From contig JAHEZQ010000016.1 in assembly GCA_023250955.1 (NCBI GenBank), positions 21,805-85,804 on the forward strand: 64,000 bases of DNA. Reading direction: 5' to 3'. The position numbers and the translations under genes are program-made. Source of the DNA: Melioribacter sp. (GTDB lineage: Bacteria; Bacteroidota; Ignavibacteria; Ignavibacteriales; Melioribacteraceae). The notes under the pieces were generated by a model. The model saw only the letters and a list, made by a program, of their open reading frames with translations, did no database searches and was not told the DNA's origin. The stretch's first letter is position 1. Every line of letters starts with the position of its first letter. Below are positions 33,449 through 43,266 of this stretch, one piece after another.

Positions 33449-35464
33449 TTATTTTTTATATTGTTCAAACCAATCAAAGATTGTATTCCACCAAAGTCTC
33501 GCGTTTTGTGGTTTGGTTACAAAATGGAATTCATCCGGGAAATACAAAAATTTACTTGGTACACCTTTTCGTTGCAGTGCAGTAAAAAGTTCGAATGCTT
33601 GTGTCTCTGATAATCTAAAATCCAAAGCACCATGCACTATCAGCATTGGAGTTTTAAAATTCTTTACAAATCTATTCGGTGACCATTTTTCATAAAGAGT
33701 TCTGTTTTGCCATGGTGTTCCTTTCATTTCCCATTCCGGGAACCAGAGTTCTTCAGTTGAACCGTACATACTTTCAATATTGTAAACACCATCGTGAGAT
33801 ACAACCGCATTAAATTTATTGAAATGACCTTCCAACCAGTTAATCATATATCCACCGTAAGAAGCGCCGGCAGCAAAGGTGTTGTTCGCATCAATGAATT
33901 TGAAATTCTTTATTGCATAATCATAAGTATTTATTAAATCTGTATAAACTTTTCCGCCCCAATCGCCGGAAATCTCATCAGTGAATTTTTGTCCGTAGCC
34001 GGTACTGCCGCGTGGATTAGGCGCGACAACAACATATCCTTTCGAAGCAAATAGTTGTGTATTCCATCTATAGTGAAAATCGTCAGCCCAATTTCCTTGC
34101 GGTCCGCCATGAATTAAAAAAATGAGAGGATATTTTTTATTCGGATTAAAGAAAGGCGGTTTTACAATAATTGATTGAACCTTCGCTTTGTTTGCACCAA
34201 CACTCAAGAATGTATCAAACTCACCGAATTGAATTTGTGAAAGTAATTCCCCGTTGATGTTGGTTATTTGTTTTAAATTATTTCCATCTGTATCAACCGA
34301 AAAAATTTCATTTGGTAAAATACTTTGATTACGTAAGAAGTAAATTTTATTCCCGTCAGAAGAGAGTTGCATGGAGGTGTTTGTTCCGTCTTTAATTAAG
34401 ACTGTATTTTCTCCTGTTTCAAGATCGTATTTGAAAATAGAATGAAACGCTTCTCTATCCGCATCGTAATAAACAAATTTTCCATCGGGTGAAAACAAAA
34501 TTTGTCCGATTGAGATATCAAGTTTTTCCGTTACATTTTTTAATTCTCCACTTGTGCGATTGTAAAGCATAAGCGTTTGTTTGTCGGATTCAAATCCCGC
34601 ACGTGCCATTGAATGAAACGCAATATATTTTCCATCGGGTGAATAAACAGGACCGTTGTCATTTCCGCCGCTAACCGAAATCTTTTTGTATTGACCCGGT
34701 GACTTTTCATTAATTATGAAGACATCATTATTTGTACTTGTAGCTAAATCTTTATCTGTATTCATTGTAAAAGCAACTTCATTCCCATCAGGAGAAAGTG
34801 CGTAATCCACGTCAGCGCCAAGCGCAATTGGAGGAACATCGAACTTACTGTTTAATGTTAGATCAACATATTCTTTCGTTTTAACATTAAGAAGAAATAG
34901 GTGACTGCGTTTATCTCCGCGCCATTCATTCCAATGACGGTACATAAGTTCAGTAAAAATTTTTGCTTTTACTTTACTTTCTTCAGCTTCTTTATCTTTC
35001 TTTTCATTACAGAGTTGTGTTGTGCAATCTGGATATACGCTCGATACAAATAGAGCAAACTTTCCGTCTTTTGACCAAACTAATCCTGAAGCACCTGTGT
35101 AAAGATCTGTTAATTGAACATTGTTAGAACCATCGAGATCACAAAGCCAAATATTATTTTTGAATTCGTAAGAAATTTTATTTCCATCGGTTGTAAATTT
35201 TGGAGCGCTCTCTCCTGCTTCTGAATTTTTGATTGCGTGTAAATATTTTCCTTCGCTACTAATCATCCATATATCACTGTTTCCTTTATTCTTATCCATA
35301 TCATAAGATGTAGCTGCAAAGACAATACTTTTTCCATCGGGTGAAAGATTAAAACCTGTTATGCGTTTCATATTCCACATGTCTTCAATTGTCATAGCTC
35401 GTTTCTGGGCACTTATTGTTAATGCCGATATTGATAATATTAGAATTAGAAAAAATCGTTTCAT
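33449..35464 (-). CDS. Secreted S9-family prolyl oligopeptidase-like peptidase (DPP5/acylaminoacyl-peptidase type)
   Basis: A 671-aa serine peptidase. It has a signal peptide (KRFFLILILSISALTISAQ), a beta-propeller with repeated SPDGK segments (residues about 30-410), and a C-terminal alpha/beta hydrolase: oxyanion region HGGPQGNWADDFHYRW, nucleophile GASYGGYM, acid near HGALDFRLSETQ, and base His in FPDEFHFV. The arrangement is that of DPP5 and acylaminoacyl peptidases, which release N-terminal dipeptides or acylated residues. With the three S46 enzymes and the M1 enzyme it implies extracytoplasmic peptide degradation. Confidence 0.92.
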   Translation of the reverse strand: MKRFFLILILSISALTISAQKRAMTIEDMWNMKRITGFNLSPDGKSIVFAATSYDMDKNKGNSDIWMISSEGKYLHAIKNSEAGESAPKFTTDGNKISYEFKNNIWLCDLDGSNNVQLTDLYTGASGLVWSKDGKFALFVSSVYPDCTTQLCNEKKDKEAEESKVKAKIFTELMYRHWNEWRGDKRSHLFLLNVKTKEYVDLTLNSKFDVPPIALGADVDYALSPDGNEVAFTMNTDKDLATSTNNDVFIINEKSPGQYKKISVSGGNDNGPVYSPDGKYIAFHSMARAGFESDKQTLMLYNRTSGELKNVTEKLDISIGQILFSPDGKFVYYDADREAFHSIFKYDLETGENTVLIKDGTNTSMQLSSDGNKIYFLRNQSILPNEIFSVDTDGNNLKQITNINGELLSQIQFGEFDTFLSVGANKAKVQSIIVKPPFFNPNKKYPLIFLIHGGPQGNWADDFHYRWNTQLFASKGYVVVAPNPRGSTGYGQKFTDEISGDWGGKVYTDLINTYDYAIKNFKFIDANNTFAAGASYGGYMINWLEGHFNKFNAVVSHDGVYNIESMYGSTEELWFPEWEMKGTPWQNRTLYEKWSPNRFVKNFKTPMLIVHGALDFRLSETQAFELFTALQRKGVPSKFLYFPDEFHFVTKPQNARLWWNTIFDWFEQYKK

Positions 35465-35589
35465 TGTTACCTCGGATGGTTTTTATTTAATTGTAAATTA
35501 TGAAAAGGTTATACGAAAAAAAATACTATTGATTTGGCGTGATTATTAGAATGTAGCTGATATTCCAATTTATCGCTTAATACTCTTTC

Positions 35590-35620
35590 TTGATAAGCCT
35601 CCCCATTTTTCCTAACTTTG
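35590..35620 (+). promoter_or_regulatory. Candidate leuS promoter (TTGATA-N17-TAACTTTG)
   Basis: TTGATA at 35590-35595, a 17-base spacer, and TAACTTTG at 35613-35620. It satisfies both a sigma-70-like -35 and a TAnnTTTG box, 31 bases before the leuS ATG. It also excludes the ORF-track start at 35618, which falls inside the box. Confidence 0.55.
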
Positions 35621-35650
35621 CTTCCAATTTTCACAACTATTGCAATTAGA

Positions 35651-38104
35651 ATGAAGTATCCCTTTGAAGAAATCGAATTAAAATGGCAGAAATTTTGGGA
35701 AGAGAAGAAAGTCTATAAGACCGATCTAACCGATGCCAAGAAAAAGCTCTACTGCCTTGTTATGTTCATCTACCCCTCTGCTGCAAAAATGCATATTGGA
35801 CATTGGTATAACTATGGACCGACAGATTCATATGCACGTTTCAAAAAGTTAAAAGGATTTAATGTTTTTGAACCGATCGGGTATGATGCGTTTGGTCTTC
35901 CGGCGGAAAATTATGCAATTAAAACGGGTGTACATCCTAAAGACAGCACATTGCAAAATATAAATGATATCCGCATTATGGTTAAACGTATGGGCGGAAT
36001 GTATGATTGGGATGCGGAGTTGATGACTTGCGTTCCGGAATATTACAGATGGAATCAGTGGCTATTCTTGCAGCTTTATGAAAAAGGTTTAGCATACAGA
36101 AAAAATGCACCTGTAAATTGGTGTCCTTCCTGTCAAACAGTTTTGGCTAGAGAACAGGTTTTAAGCGATGGTACTTGCGAACGGTGCGGAACAACGGTTG
36201 AACAGAAAAATCTTACTCAATGGTTTTTTAAGATTACGAATTATGCCGAAGAACTTCTTGATGGTTTGAATAAAATAGACTGGCCTGAAAAAACCAAACT
36301 GATGCAGACAAACTGGATCGGTAAAAGCATCGGTGCAGAAGTTAATTTTAAAATTGACGGCAGTGATGATCACATAAAAGTTTTTACTACAAGACCCGAT
36401 ACACTTTTCGGTGCTACATATATGGTGTTAGCGCCGGAACATCCGCTTGTTGGAAAAATTACTACAAAAGAATTCAAAGAAAAAGTTGAAGCATACAAAA
36501 ACTCGACAAAATTAATGACGGAGATTGACCGTACTTCTACCGTTAAGGAGAAAACTGGAGTACAAACCGGGGCGTTTGCAATTAATCCTGTTAACAACAA
36601 AAAAATTCCAATCTGGATTGCCGATTATGTTTTGATGACATACGGCACTGGAGCTATAATGGCAGTTCCCGGGCAAGATGAACGCGATTGGGAATTTGCT
36701 AAGAAGTTTGATCTTCCGATTATCAGAACAGTTCAACCAACAAATGATTTTGAAGCAGAAGCATTTCTGGGTGATGGTCCTGCGATCAACAGTGATTTTC
36801 TAAATGGTCTTTATGTTGATGATGCAAAGAAAAAAACAATTAATTGGCTTGAAGAAAAGAAAATTGGAAAGAGTACAATTAATTATCGTCTTCGTGATTG
36901 GCTAATTTCCCGCCAAAGATATTGGGGAACGCCAATACCTATTATCCATTGCGAAAAGTGCGGCGAAGTTCCTGTACCCGAAGATCAATTGCCGGTTGTT
37001 TTACCTTACGATGTTAACTTCAAACCAGATGGCGGTTCTCCATTAGCAAGCAAAGAAGATTTCGTTCATGTAAAATGTCCTAAGTGTAATGGTAATGCTA
37101 AACGGGATGTTGATACGATGGATACTTTTGTTGATTCGTCGTGGTACTACTTGCGTTATCTAAATCCCAAGTATGATAAAGGAATGTTCGATCCCGATCT
37201 TGCAAAAACATGGACGCCGGTTGATACTTACGTTGGCGGTGCGGAACATGCTGTGATGCATTTACTCTACGCGAGGTTCATTCACAAATTTTTACGCGAT
37301 ATCGGTTTGGTAAACAGTGATGAACCGTTCCAAAAACTTATTCACCAAGGAACGATAACAAATCAAGGCGCAAAGATGTCGAAGTCGAAGGACAATGTTG
37401 TTGATCCTAATGCTTTATTAAACCAATACGGCTTAGATGTTTTCAGAATGTATTTGATGTTTATGGGTCCGTACGAACTTGGCGGTGATTGGAGCGATAA
37501 AGGAATTGTTGGTGTTGATCGTTTTGTACAGAGAACTTATTCAATGTTTGAAACGCGTAATAATCTGGCAAAGGATAATCCTGCAAAAGAGAAATATGAT
37601 TTGAATGATTTAGATGACAACGAAAAAAATATTTATCGAAAGACAAATCAAACTTTGGAAAAAGTTGGAGTTGAGATAGAACATTTCCGATTCAACACAG
37701 CCGTTGCCTCTTTAATGGAATTACTTAACGAACTTAAAAGTTTGAACGAATGTAGAAAAGAAATTCAAACTTATTCACTTGAAAGATTTGCAGTGATGGT
37801 TTCTTCTTTAGCTCCCCATCTTGGAGAAGAATGCTGGCAAATGTTGGGAAAAGAAAAATCAATATTTGAAAAACCGATTTGGTTTAATGTTGATCGAAAT
37901 GCATTAAGCGTTGATAATATAACAGTTGTCGTTCAGATCAATGGAAAAGTAAGATCGAAAATTGATTTGGCAGTTAACACATCTGAAACGGATGTTAAAA
38001 AAGCTGTTTTTGCAGATGAAAAAGTTAGATCATACACAGACGGCAAAGAGCTTGTAAAAGAAATTTACGTTCCAAATAAAATTTATAATATTGTTGTAAA
38101 ATGA
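35651..38104 (+). CDS. leuS: Leucine--tRNA ligase
   Basis: An 817-aa class I leucyl-tRNA synthetase. The start is placed at 35651 (MKYPFEEIELKWQKFWEE), the conserved LeuRS N-terminus. The HIGH motif is KMHIGHWYNYGPTDSYARFK (about residue 47), zinc-binding CPSCQTVL...CERCGTTVE follows, and the editing domain contains FTTRPDTLFGATYMVLAPEHP. The second zinc-type segment is CEKCGEVPVPEDQLPV, KMSKS is AKMSKSKDN (about 574), and the C-terminal anticodon-binding domain ends the protein. The sequence is complete. A dispersed repeat follows and then serS. Confidence 0.97.
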   Translation: MKYPFEEIELKWQKFWEEKKVYKTDLTDAKKKLYCLVMFIYPSAAKMHIGHWYNYGPTDSYARFKKLKGFNVFEPIGYDAFGLPAENYAIKTGVHPKDSTLQNINDIRIMVKRMGGMYDWDAELMTCVPEYYRWNQWLFLQLYEKGLAYRKNAPVNWCPSCQTVLAREQVLSDGTCERCGTTVEQKNLTQWFFKITNYAEELLDGLNKIDWPEKTKLMQTNWIGKSIGAEVNFKIDGSDDHIKVFTTRPDTLFGATYMVLAPEHPLVGKITTKEFKEKVEAYKNSTKLMTEIDRTSTVKEKTGVQTGAFAINPVNNKKIPIWIADYVLMTYGTGAIMAVPGQDERDWEFAKKFDLPIIRTVQPTNDFEAEAFLGDGPAINSDFLNGLYVDDAKKKTINWLEEKKIGKSTINYRLRDWLISRQRYWGTPIPIIHCEKCGEVPVPEDQLPVVLPYDVNFKPDGGSPLASKEDFVHVKCPKCNGNAKRDVDTMDTFVDSSWYYLRYLNPKYDKGMFDPDLAKTWTPVDTYVGGAEHAVMHLLYARFIHKFLRDIGLVNSDEPFQKLIHQGTITNQGAKMSKSKDNVVDPNALLNQYGLDVFRMYLMFMGPYELGGDWSDKGIVGVDRFVQRTYSMFETRNNLAKDNPAKEKYDLNDLDDNEKNIYRKTNQTLEKVGVEIEHFRFNTAVASLMELLNELKSLNECRKEIQTYSLERFAVMVSSLAPHLGEECWQMLGKEKSIFEKPIWFNVDRNALSVDNITVVVQINGKVRSKIDLAVNTSETDVKKAVFADEKVRSYTDGKELVKEIYVPNKIYNIVVK

Positions 38105-38111
38105 CATGAAA

Positions 38112-38186
38112 TGTCATTCTGAGCGAAGCGAAGAATCTCCTACTATATTGATTATGAGATTCTTCGTCACTGCGTTCCTCAGAATT
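38112..38186. repeat. Interspersed inverted repeat (ATTCTGAG ... CTCAGAAT) between leuS and serS
   Basis: ATTCTGAG...GAAGAATCTC pairs with GAGATTCTTC...CTCAGAAT across a short loop. It is the same family as the element after the tyrosine phenol-lyase gene. A separate small palindrome, ATGACAT-GAA-ATGTCAT (38101-38117), overlaps the leuS stop codon. Confidence 0.78.
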
Positions 38187-38202
38187 AAAGAAGAGGTAAA
38201 AA

Positions 38203-39480
38203 ATGTTAGATGTAAAATTTATTCGTGAAAATCCGGGTGTTGTGAGACAAGGATTGCTAAACAAGAATGCAAGAGATATTGTTGATGAAGTTCTAGCTCT
38301 TGATGAAGAACGTAGGTCATTCATATCAAAAACAGAAGATTTAAAGGCGAAGAAGAATCAAGTATCGGCTCAGATCCCACAAATGAAAAAGTCGGGACAA
38401 GATACTTCATCAGTATTTGCAGAGATGAAACGCGTCGGAGATGAAATTGCGTTACTTGATGGTCAGCTCCGTGACGTAGAAGAGAAATTGGAAAATATTT
38501 TACGCCATACTCCAAACTTAGCTCATTCATCAGTTCCTGTTGGAAAAACAGCAGAAGATAATGTGGAAGTCAGACAATGGCTGCCGGAAGGATTTTCGTT
38601 CAAAAATGATTTCAAAGTTTTAGATCATGTTGAACTCGGTAAAAAACTTAGCATATTAGATTTCGAAAGAGGAACAAAAATTTCCGGATCCGGGTTTCCG
38701 CTTTACATGGGAAAAGGCGCAACGCTTGAACGTGCACTGATTAATTTTATGCTGGATACACACTTAAAAGATCATGGTTATTCGGAAATCTTTCCGCCTA
38801 TTCTCGTAAACAAGGAATCAATGGGGGGCACTGGACAGCTTCCGAAGATGGAAGATGATATGTACTTCATCGAGAAGGACGGCTTGTACCCTGTTCCAAC
38901 TGCTGAAGTACCGATAACAAATATTCACCGTGATGAAATTCTTCAAGAAAAAGATTTAACGATAAAATACGTTGGTTACTCTCCTTGTTTTAGAAGAGAA
39001 GCCGGTTCATACGGAAAAGAATCAAAAGGATTTTTACGTGTACATCAATTCAATAAAGTTGAAATGGTAAAATTTTCTAAACCGGAAAATTCTTACGATG
39101 AATTGGAATTAATGGTGAAAGATGCCGAAGATATTTTACATGCATTATATATTCCTTACAGAATTTTATTATTATGTACGGGCGATCTGAGTTTTTCTGC
39201 TGCAAAATGTTATGATATAGAAACATGGTCCCCGGCGGAAAACAAATGGCTTGAAGCATCATCATGCAGCAACTTTGAATCGTTCCAAGCACGCAGAGCA
39301 AACATCCGGTATAGAAAAGAAGAAACAAAAAAACCGGAATTTGTACATACTCTTAACGGAAGCGGTTTAGCAACTAGCCGGTTAATGGTATCGTTATTAG
39401 AAAATTATCAGACTCCTGAAGGGAAAGTAATTGTCCCGAAAGTATTGCAGAAGTACACAGGATTTGAAATAATTGGTTAA
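38203..39480 (+). CDS. serS: Serine--tRNA ligase
   Basis: A 425-aa class II seryl-tRNA synthetase. The N-terminal coiled-coil arm spans about residues 25-105. Motif 2 is [28 protein letters not shown] and motif 3 is [36 protein letters not shown] is the serine-binding loop. The ribosome site AAGAGGTAAAAA-ATG supports the start. It charges tRNA-Ser and tRNA-Sec. It is separated from leuS by about 98 bases containing the repeat. Confidence 0.97.
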   Translation: MLDVKFIRENPGVVRQGLLNKNARDIVDEVLALDEERRSFISKTEDLKAKKNQVSAQIPQMKKSGQDTSSVFAEMKRVGDEIALLDGQLRDVEEKLENILRHTPNLAHSSVPVGKTAEDNVEVRQWLPEGFSFKNDFKVLDHVELGKKLSILDFERGTKISGSGFPLYMGKGATLERALINFMLDTHLKDHGYSEIFPPILVNKESMGGTGQLPKMEDDMYFIEKDGLYPVPTAEVPITNIHRDEILQEKDLTIKYVGYSPCFRREAGSYGKESKGFLRVHQFNKVEMVKFSKPENSYDELELMVKDAEDILHALYIPYRILLLCTGDLSFSAAKCYDIETWSPAENKWLEASSCSNFESFQARRANIRYRKEETKKPEFVHTLNGSGLATSRLMVSLLENYQTPEGKVIVPKVLQKYTGFEIIG

Positions 39481-39611
39481 TACGGTATAGATTGAAGGGA
39501 ATAGAGTAAGAAATTCAATTTAATACTCAGAACACTAAACCCTTTACTAAACACTATAATTGAACGCATTTCGTATTTTAGTTGTTAAAGATAGAAAGGA
39601 TTTTTTCAGCT

Positions 39612-41360
39612 TTGTTTCGTAATCTCGCCCATTTAAAAAAATATTTTATTAGATATAAAACCAAGTTGGTACTGGGAATAATTTTTATTCTCGGCTCTAA
39701 TCTTGCCAATGTTTATATCCCCATTAATGTAAAACAAGGGATTGACTCACTCAGCAAACAGCTTGATATTCAAGTAATTGTTAATCTAGTTATTCTGTTG
39801 TTAGTTGCAGGAATTATCAGCAACGTCTTCCGCTTCTTTATTCGTCAAACTATAATTGTAGTTTCCAGAGAAATTGAATTTGATCTCCGTCAGGATTTTT
39901 GGACTCACATTCAAAAACTTCCGCTAAGATTCTTCCAAAATAATTCTACCGGAAATATTATGTCGCACGCAACGAATGATATTGCAGCTGTTCGTATGTA
40001 TGTTGGCCCAGCAGTGATGTACACCATAGATAATGGGATCAAATTTATTTTAACCTTTGCAGTAATGATTTCTCTTAGCCCTCTTCTTACACTTTATGCT
40101 CTTTTACCATTGCCTCTTCTTTCGTTTGTGGTTTACATAGTAATGAAAAAAATGCACGTTAAATACACAAGGATACAAGAAAAAATTTCAGATCTAACTA
40201 CAAAAGCCCAAGAGAACTTTTCTGGAATTAGAGTTATAAAGTCTTATGAGAGAGAAGAATTTGAAATAAAACAGTACACAAAAGAGAGTGCAGAATATTT
40301 GAATCGTAAAATGGACCAGGTGAAACTTCAGGCAATGTTTATGCCTGTATTTTTTATAATAGCCGGACTATCTGCAATTATTGTTGTCTTAGCCGGCGGA
40401 AATATGGTGATTAACAAAACTTTGAGCGTTGGTGTAATAGTTGCCTTCATGTTGTTCCTGGTAGATTTGATCTGGCCAATGATTTCCTTTGGCTGGGTTG
40501 CTAATATGGTCCAACAAGCAGATGCAAGTATGAAGCGTCTTCTAAAAATATTAAATGAACCGTATGAAATTTCTAATGAAGATACCGATAACGGCATACA
40601 AGAAATTAAAGGGGATATAGAATTTAAAAATGTTTCTTTCCGTTACTCAGAAAATTTGCCATGGATACTAAAGAATCTAAGTTTTAAAATAAAACATGGT
40701 CAAACTATTGCATTTATAGGTCATACAGGTGTTGGTAAGACAAGTTTAATAAATCTTTTGCCTCGTCTGTATGATGTTATTGAAGGACAGGTAATGATTG
40801 ACGGAAATGACGTAAGAAGAATACCTCTTGAAGTGTTAAGAAAAAACATCGGCTTGGTTCCTCAGGAAACTTTTCTATTTTCGGAAACATTAGAAAAAAA
40901 TATTCTTTACGGGTTAGATGCAGAAAATCAATCTCTTGTTGATAAAGTTTCCGAAATCTCGCAGTTATCAAAAGATGTAACTTCTTTTCCGCTTGGTTAC
41001 CAAACAATTCTTGGTGAACGCGGGATAACACTCTCCGGCGGTCAAAAACAGCGTTCAACACTTGCACGTGCATTAGCGATTGATCCGAAGATTTTAATCT
41101 TAGATGATTCTTTCTCTGCGGTAGATACTAATACAGAAGAAGAGATCTTGAAAAAATTAAAAGATTTTATGAGTGACAGAACAAGCATCATAATTAGTCA
41201 TAGAATTTCAACAGTAAAAGATTCCGATAAAATCTTTGTGATTGATCAAGGGAAAATTGTCGAAGAAGGTAATCACGATGAGTTGGTTGCTAAGGGTGGA
41301 ATTTATGCTGATCTCAACACAAAACAATTATTAGAAAAAGAACTTTTAGAAATGAATTAG
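39612..41360 (+). CDS. ABC exporter half-transporter, subunit 1 (degenerate catalytic site)
   Basis: A fused membrane-ATPase half-transporter of about 582 aa. No ATG is available; I prefer the TTG at 39612 (MFRNLAHLKKYF), eleven bases after AGAAAGGA, over the TTG at 39582. Six transmembrane helices are followed by the ATPase: Walker A GHTGVGKTS (about 371), signature LSGGQKQR, Walker B LILDDSFSAVD, with Asp in place of the catalytic Glu, and switch SHRIS. Loss of that Glu marks the non-hydrolysing site of heterodimeric exporters such as BmrCD or TM287/288. Its partner starts 11 bases downstream. Confidence 0.88.
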   Translation: MFRNLAHLKKYFIRYKTKLVLGIIFILGSNLANVYIPINVKQGIDSLSKQLDIQVIVNLVILLLVAGIISNVFRFFIRQTIIVVSREIEFDLRQDFWTHIQKLPLRFFQNNSTGNIMSHATNDIAAVRMYVGPAVMYTIDNGIKFILTFAVMISLSPLLTLYALLPLPLLSFVVYIVMKKMHVKYTRIQEKISDLTTKAQENFSGIRVIKSYEREEFEIKQYTKESAEYLNRKMDQVKLQAMFMPVFFIIAGLSAIIVVLAGGNMVINKTLSVGVIVAFMLFLVDLIWPMISFGWVANMVQQADASMKRLLKILNEPYEISNEDTDNGIQEIKGDIEFKNVSFRYSENLPWILKNLSFKIKHGQTIAFIGHTGVGKTSLINLLPRLYDVIEGQVMIDGNDVRRIPLEVLRKNIGLVPQETFLFSETLEKNILYGLDAENQSLVDKVSEISQLSKDVTSFPLGYQTILGERGITLSGGQKQRSTLARALAIDPKILILDDSFSAVDTNTEEEILKKLKDFMSDRTSIIISHRISTVKDSDKIFVIDQGKIVEEGNHDELVAKGGIYADLNTKQLLEKELLEMN

Positions 41361-41371
41361 AAAGATTAAGA

Positions 41372-43165
41372 ATGGCCGAAGCAAAGAAAGATGATGAAAT
41401 ATTAGGCAAAGCTTATGACGCAAAATTGATGAAGCGGTTGCTTCAGTATGTTAAGCCGTATAAGAAGTATGTAATCATTGCTATTCTTATGAACATTATT
41501 GTAGCAGCACTAGGTCCTGTTCGTCCATACTTAACAAAAATAGCCTTCGATGAAAATATTAAGAATAATGATTTTCATGGATTGCTGATCATCTGCGGAA
41601 TTTTGTTAGCATCACTTATACTTCAAGCTGCTATTCAATATTTTCTTACTTACTACACGGAGTTAATGGGGCAAAAAATTGTTTATGATCTGCGTGTTCA
41701 GATTTTCTCTCATGTACAAAAACTTGCTTTAAGATATTTTGATAAAACTCCTGTTGGAAGAACTGTAACTCGCGTTACAAACGATGTTGATGCGCTGAAC
41801 GAAATGTTTTCATCTGGGATAGTTTCGGTCTTCAGTGATATATTTGTAATTATCTGGATTTTTATTTTCATGTTTGCAATGGCTTGGGATCTTTCTCTTG
41901 TTACTCTTGCTGTTATGCCAGTTCTGATTTATGCAACATTTTTATTTAGAAAAAAAGTTAGAGAAATATACCGAGATGTTCGTCTTCATCTTGCAAGATT
42001 AAATTCGTATATGCAGGAACGTGTAACCGGGATGAATGTTGTTCAGATTTTCTCTAAGGAAAAAGATGAATTAGAAAAATTCTCTAGCATTAATAATGAT
42101 AACAAAGTGGTTAATATAAAATCTATCTTCTATTATGCTGTATTTTTCCCGGCAGTTGAAATGTTAAGCGTAATATCAATTGCTCTTATTATTTGGTACG
42201 GTGGCGGAGAAGTAATTCAGAGCCGCTTAACCGTTGGAGTTTTAATTGCATTCTTTCAGTACACTGAAATGTTTTGGCGTCCCGTTCGTGATCTTTCCGA
42301 AAAATATAATATTCTTCAAACAGCAATGGCTTCTTCAGAAAGGATTTTCAAATTATTGGATGATCAAACAATAATTGAGAATCCTCATAATCCCACACAA
42401 CTTCCAACAGTACGTGGTGAAATAGAATTTAAGAATGTTTGGTTTGCTTACAATCCGGAAGACTATGTTTTAAGGAATGTCTCTTTTAGTATTAGTCCCG
42501 GTGAGACCATAGCCATAGTAGGTGCTACAGGCGCGGGTAAAACAAGCATAATAAATATCCTTACACGTTTCTATGATATAGCCAAAGGCAGCATTACTCT
42601 TGATGGAATTGATATTCGGAATTTAGACATACGAGATCTGCGAAGATATATTTCAATTGTGCTGCAGGATGTTTTTCTTTTCAGCGGAACGATTAAATCA
42701 AATATCAATCTCGGTAACGAAAAAATAACCGACGAGCAAATAATCGAAGCAGCAAAAACAGTTGGTGCTCACAAATTTATTTCTCTGCTTCCGAACGGTT
42801 ATGATGAAGTAGTTAAGGAAAAAGGTGCAACTCTCAGCGTCGGACAAAAACAATTGATCTCATTTGCAAGAGCGCTGGCTTATAATCCTCAAATACTAAT
42901 TTTAGATGAAGCAACTTCCAGTGTTGATACTGAAACAGAACAACTTATACAAAACGCTATCGAAAAATTGTTAGTGGGAAGAACTTCGATAGTAATTGCA
43001 CATCGTTTATCTACAATTCAGAATGCAGATAAAATTCTTGTTATGCATAAAGGCGAATTAAAAGAAATCGGAACTCATCAAGAACTTCTGGCAAAAAGGG
43101 GAATTTACTATAAACTTTATCAGCTTCAGTATAAAGATCAAGAAGTTAGACAGAGCATTTCTTAG
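41372..43165 (+). CDS. ABC exporter half-transporter, subunit 2 (canonical catalytic site)
   Basis: A 597-aa half-transporter: six transmembrane helices in residues about 30-330 and an ATPase with Walker A GATGAGKTS (about 383), a variant signature LSVGQKQL, Walker B LILDEATSSVD with the catalytic Glu, and switch AHRLS. The intact Glu here, its loss in subunit 1, and the altered signature together indicate one active and one degenerate ATP site in a heterodimer. Substrates of such exporters are drugs, lipids or peptides; none can be assigned. Confidence 0.9.
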   Translation: MAEAKKDDEILGKAYDAKLMKRLLQYVKPYKKYVIIAILMNIIVAALGPVRPYLTKIAFDENIKNNDFHGLLIICGILLASLILQAAIQYFLTYYTELMGQKIVYDLRVQIFSHVQKLALRYFDKTPVGRTVTRVTNDVDALNEMFSSGIVSVFSDIFVIIWIFIFMFAMAWDLSLVTLAVMPVLIYATFLFRKKVREIYRDVRLHLARLNSYMQERVTGMNVVQIFSKEKDELEKFSSINNDNKVVNIKSIFYYAVFFPAVEMLSVISIALIIWYGGGEVIQSRLTVGVLIAFFQYTEMFWRPVRDLSEKYNILQTAMASSERIFKLLDDQTIIENPHNPTQLPTVRGEIEFKNVWFAYNPEDYVLRNVSFSISPGETIAIVGATGAGKTSIINILTRFYDIAKGSITLDGIDIRNLDIRDLRRYISIVLQDVFLFSGTIKSNINLGNEKITDEQIIEAAKTVGAHKFISLLPNGYDEVVKEKGATLSVGQKQLISFARALAYNPQILILDEATSSVDTETEQLIQNAIEKLLVGRTSIVIAHRLSTIQNADKILVMHKGELKEIGTHQELLAKRGIYYKLYQLQYKDQEVRQSIS

Positions 43166-43188
43166 CATATTAAGATTTAAAACATAGA

Positions 43189-43217
43189 TTGACACATCGA
43201 ACACTATTAATTAAATT
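43189..43217 (+). promoter_or_regulatory. Candidate fbp promoter (TTGACA-N17-TAAATT)
   Basis: A perfect TTGACA at 43189-43194, a 17-base spacer and TAAATT, 49 bases before the fbp ATG. Confidence 0.5.
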
Positions 43218-43266
43218 GCTTCCACTTAACATTAATAAGGTATAGAAATATTACCGGAGATAATTA

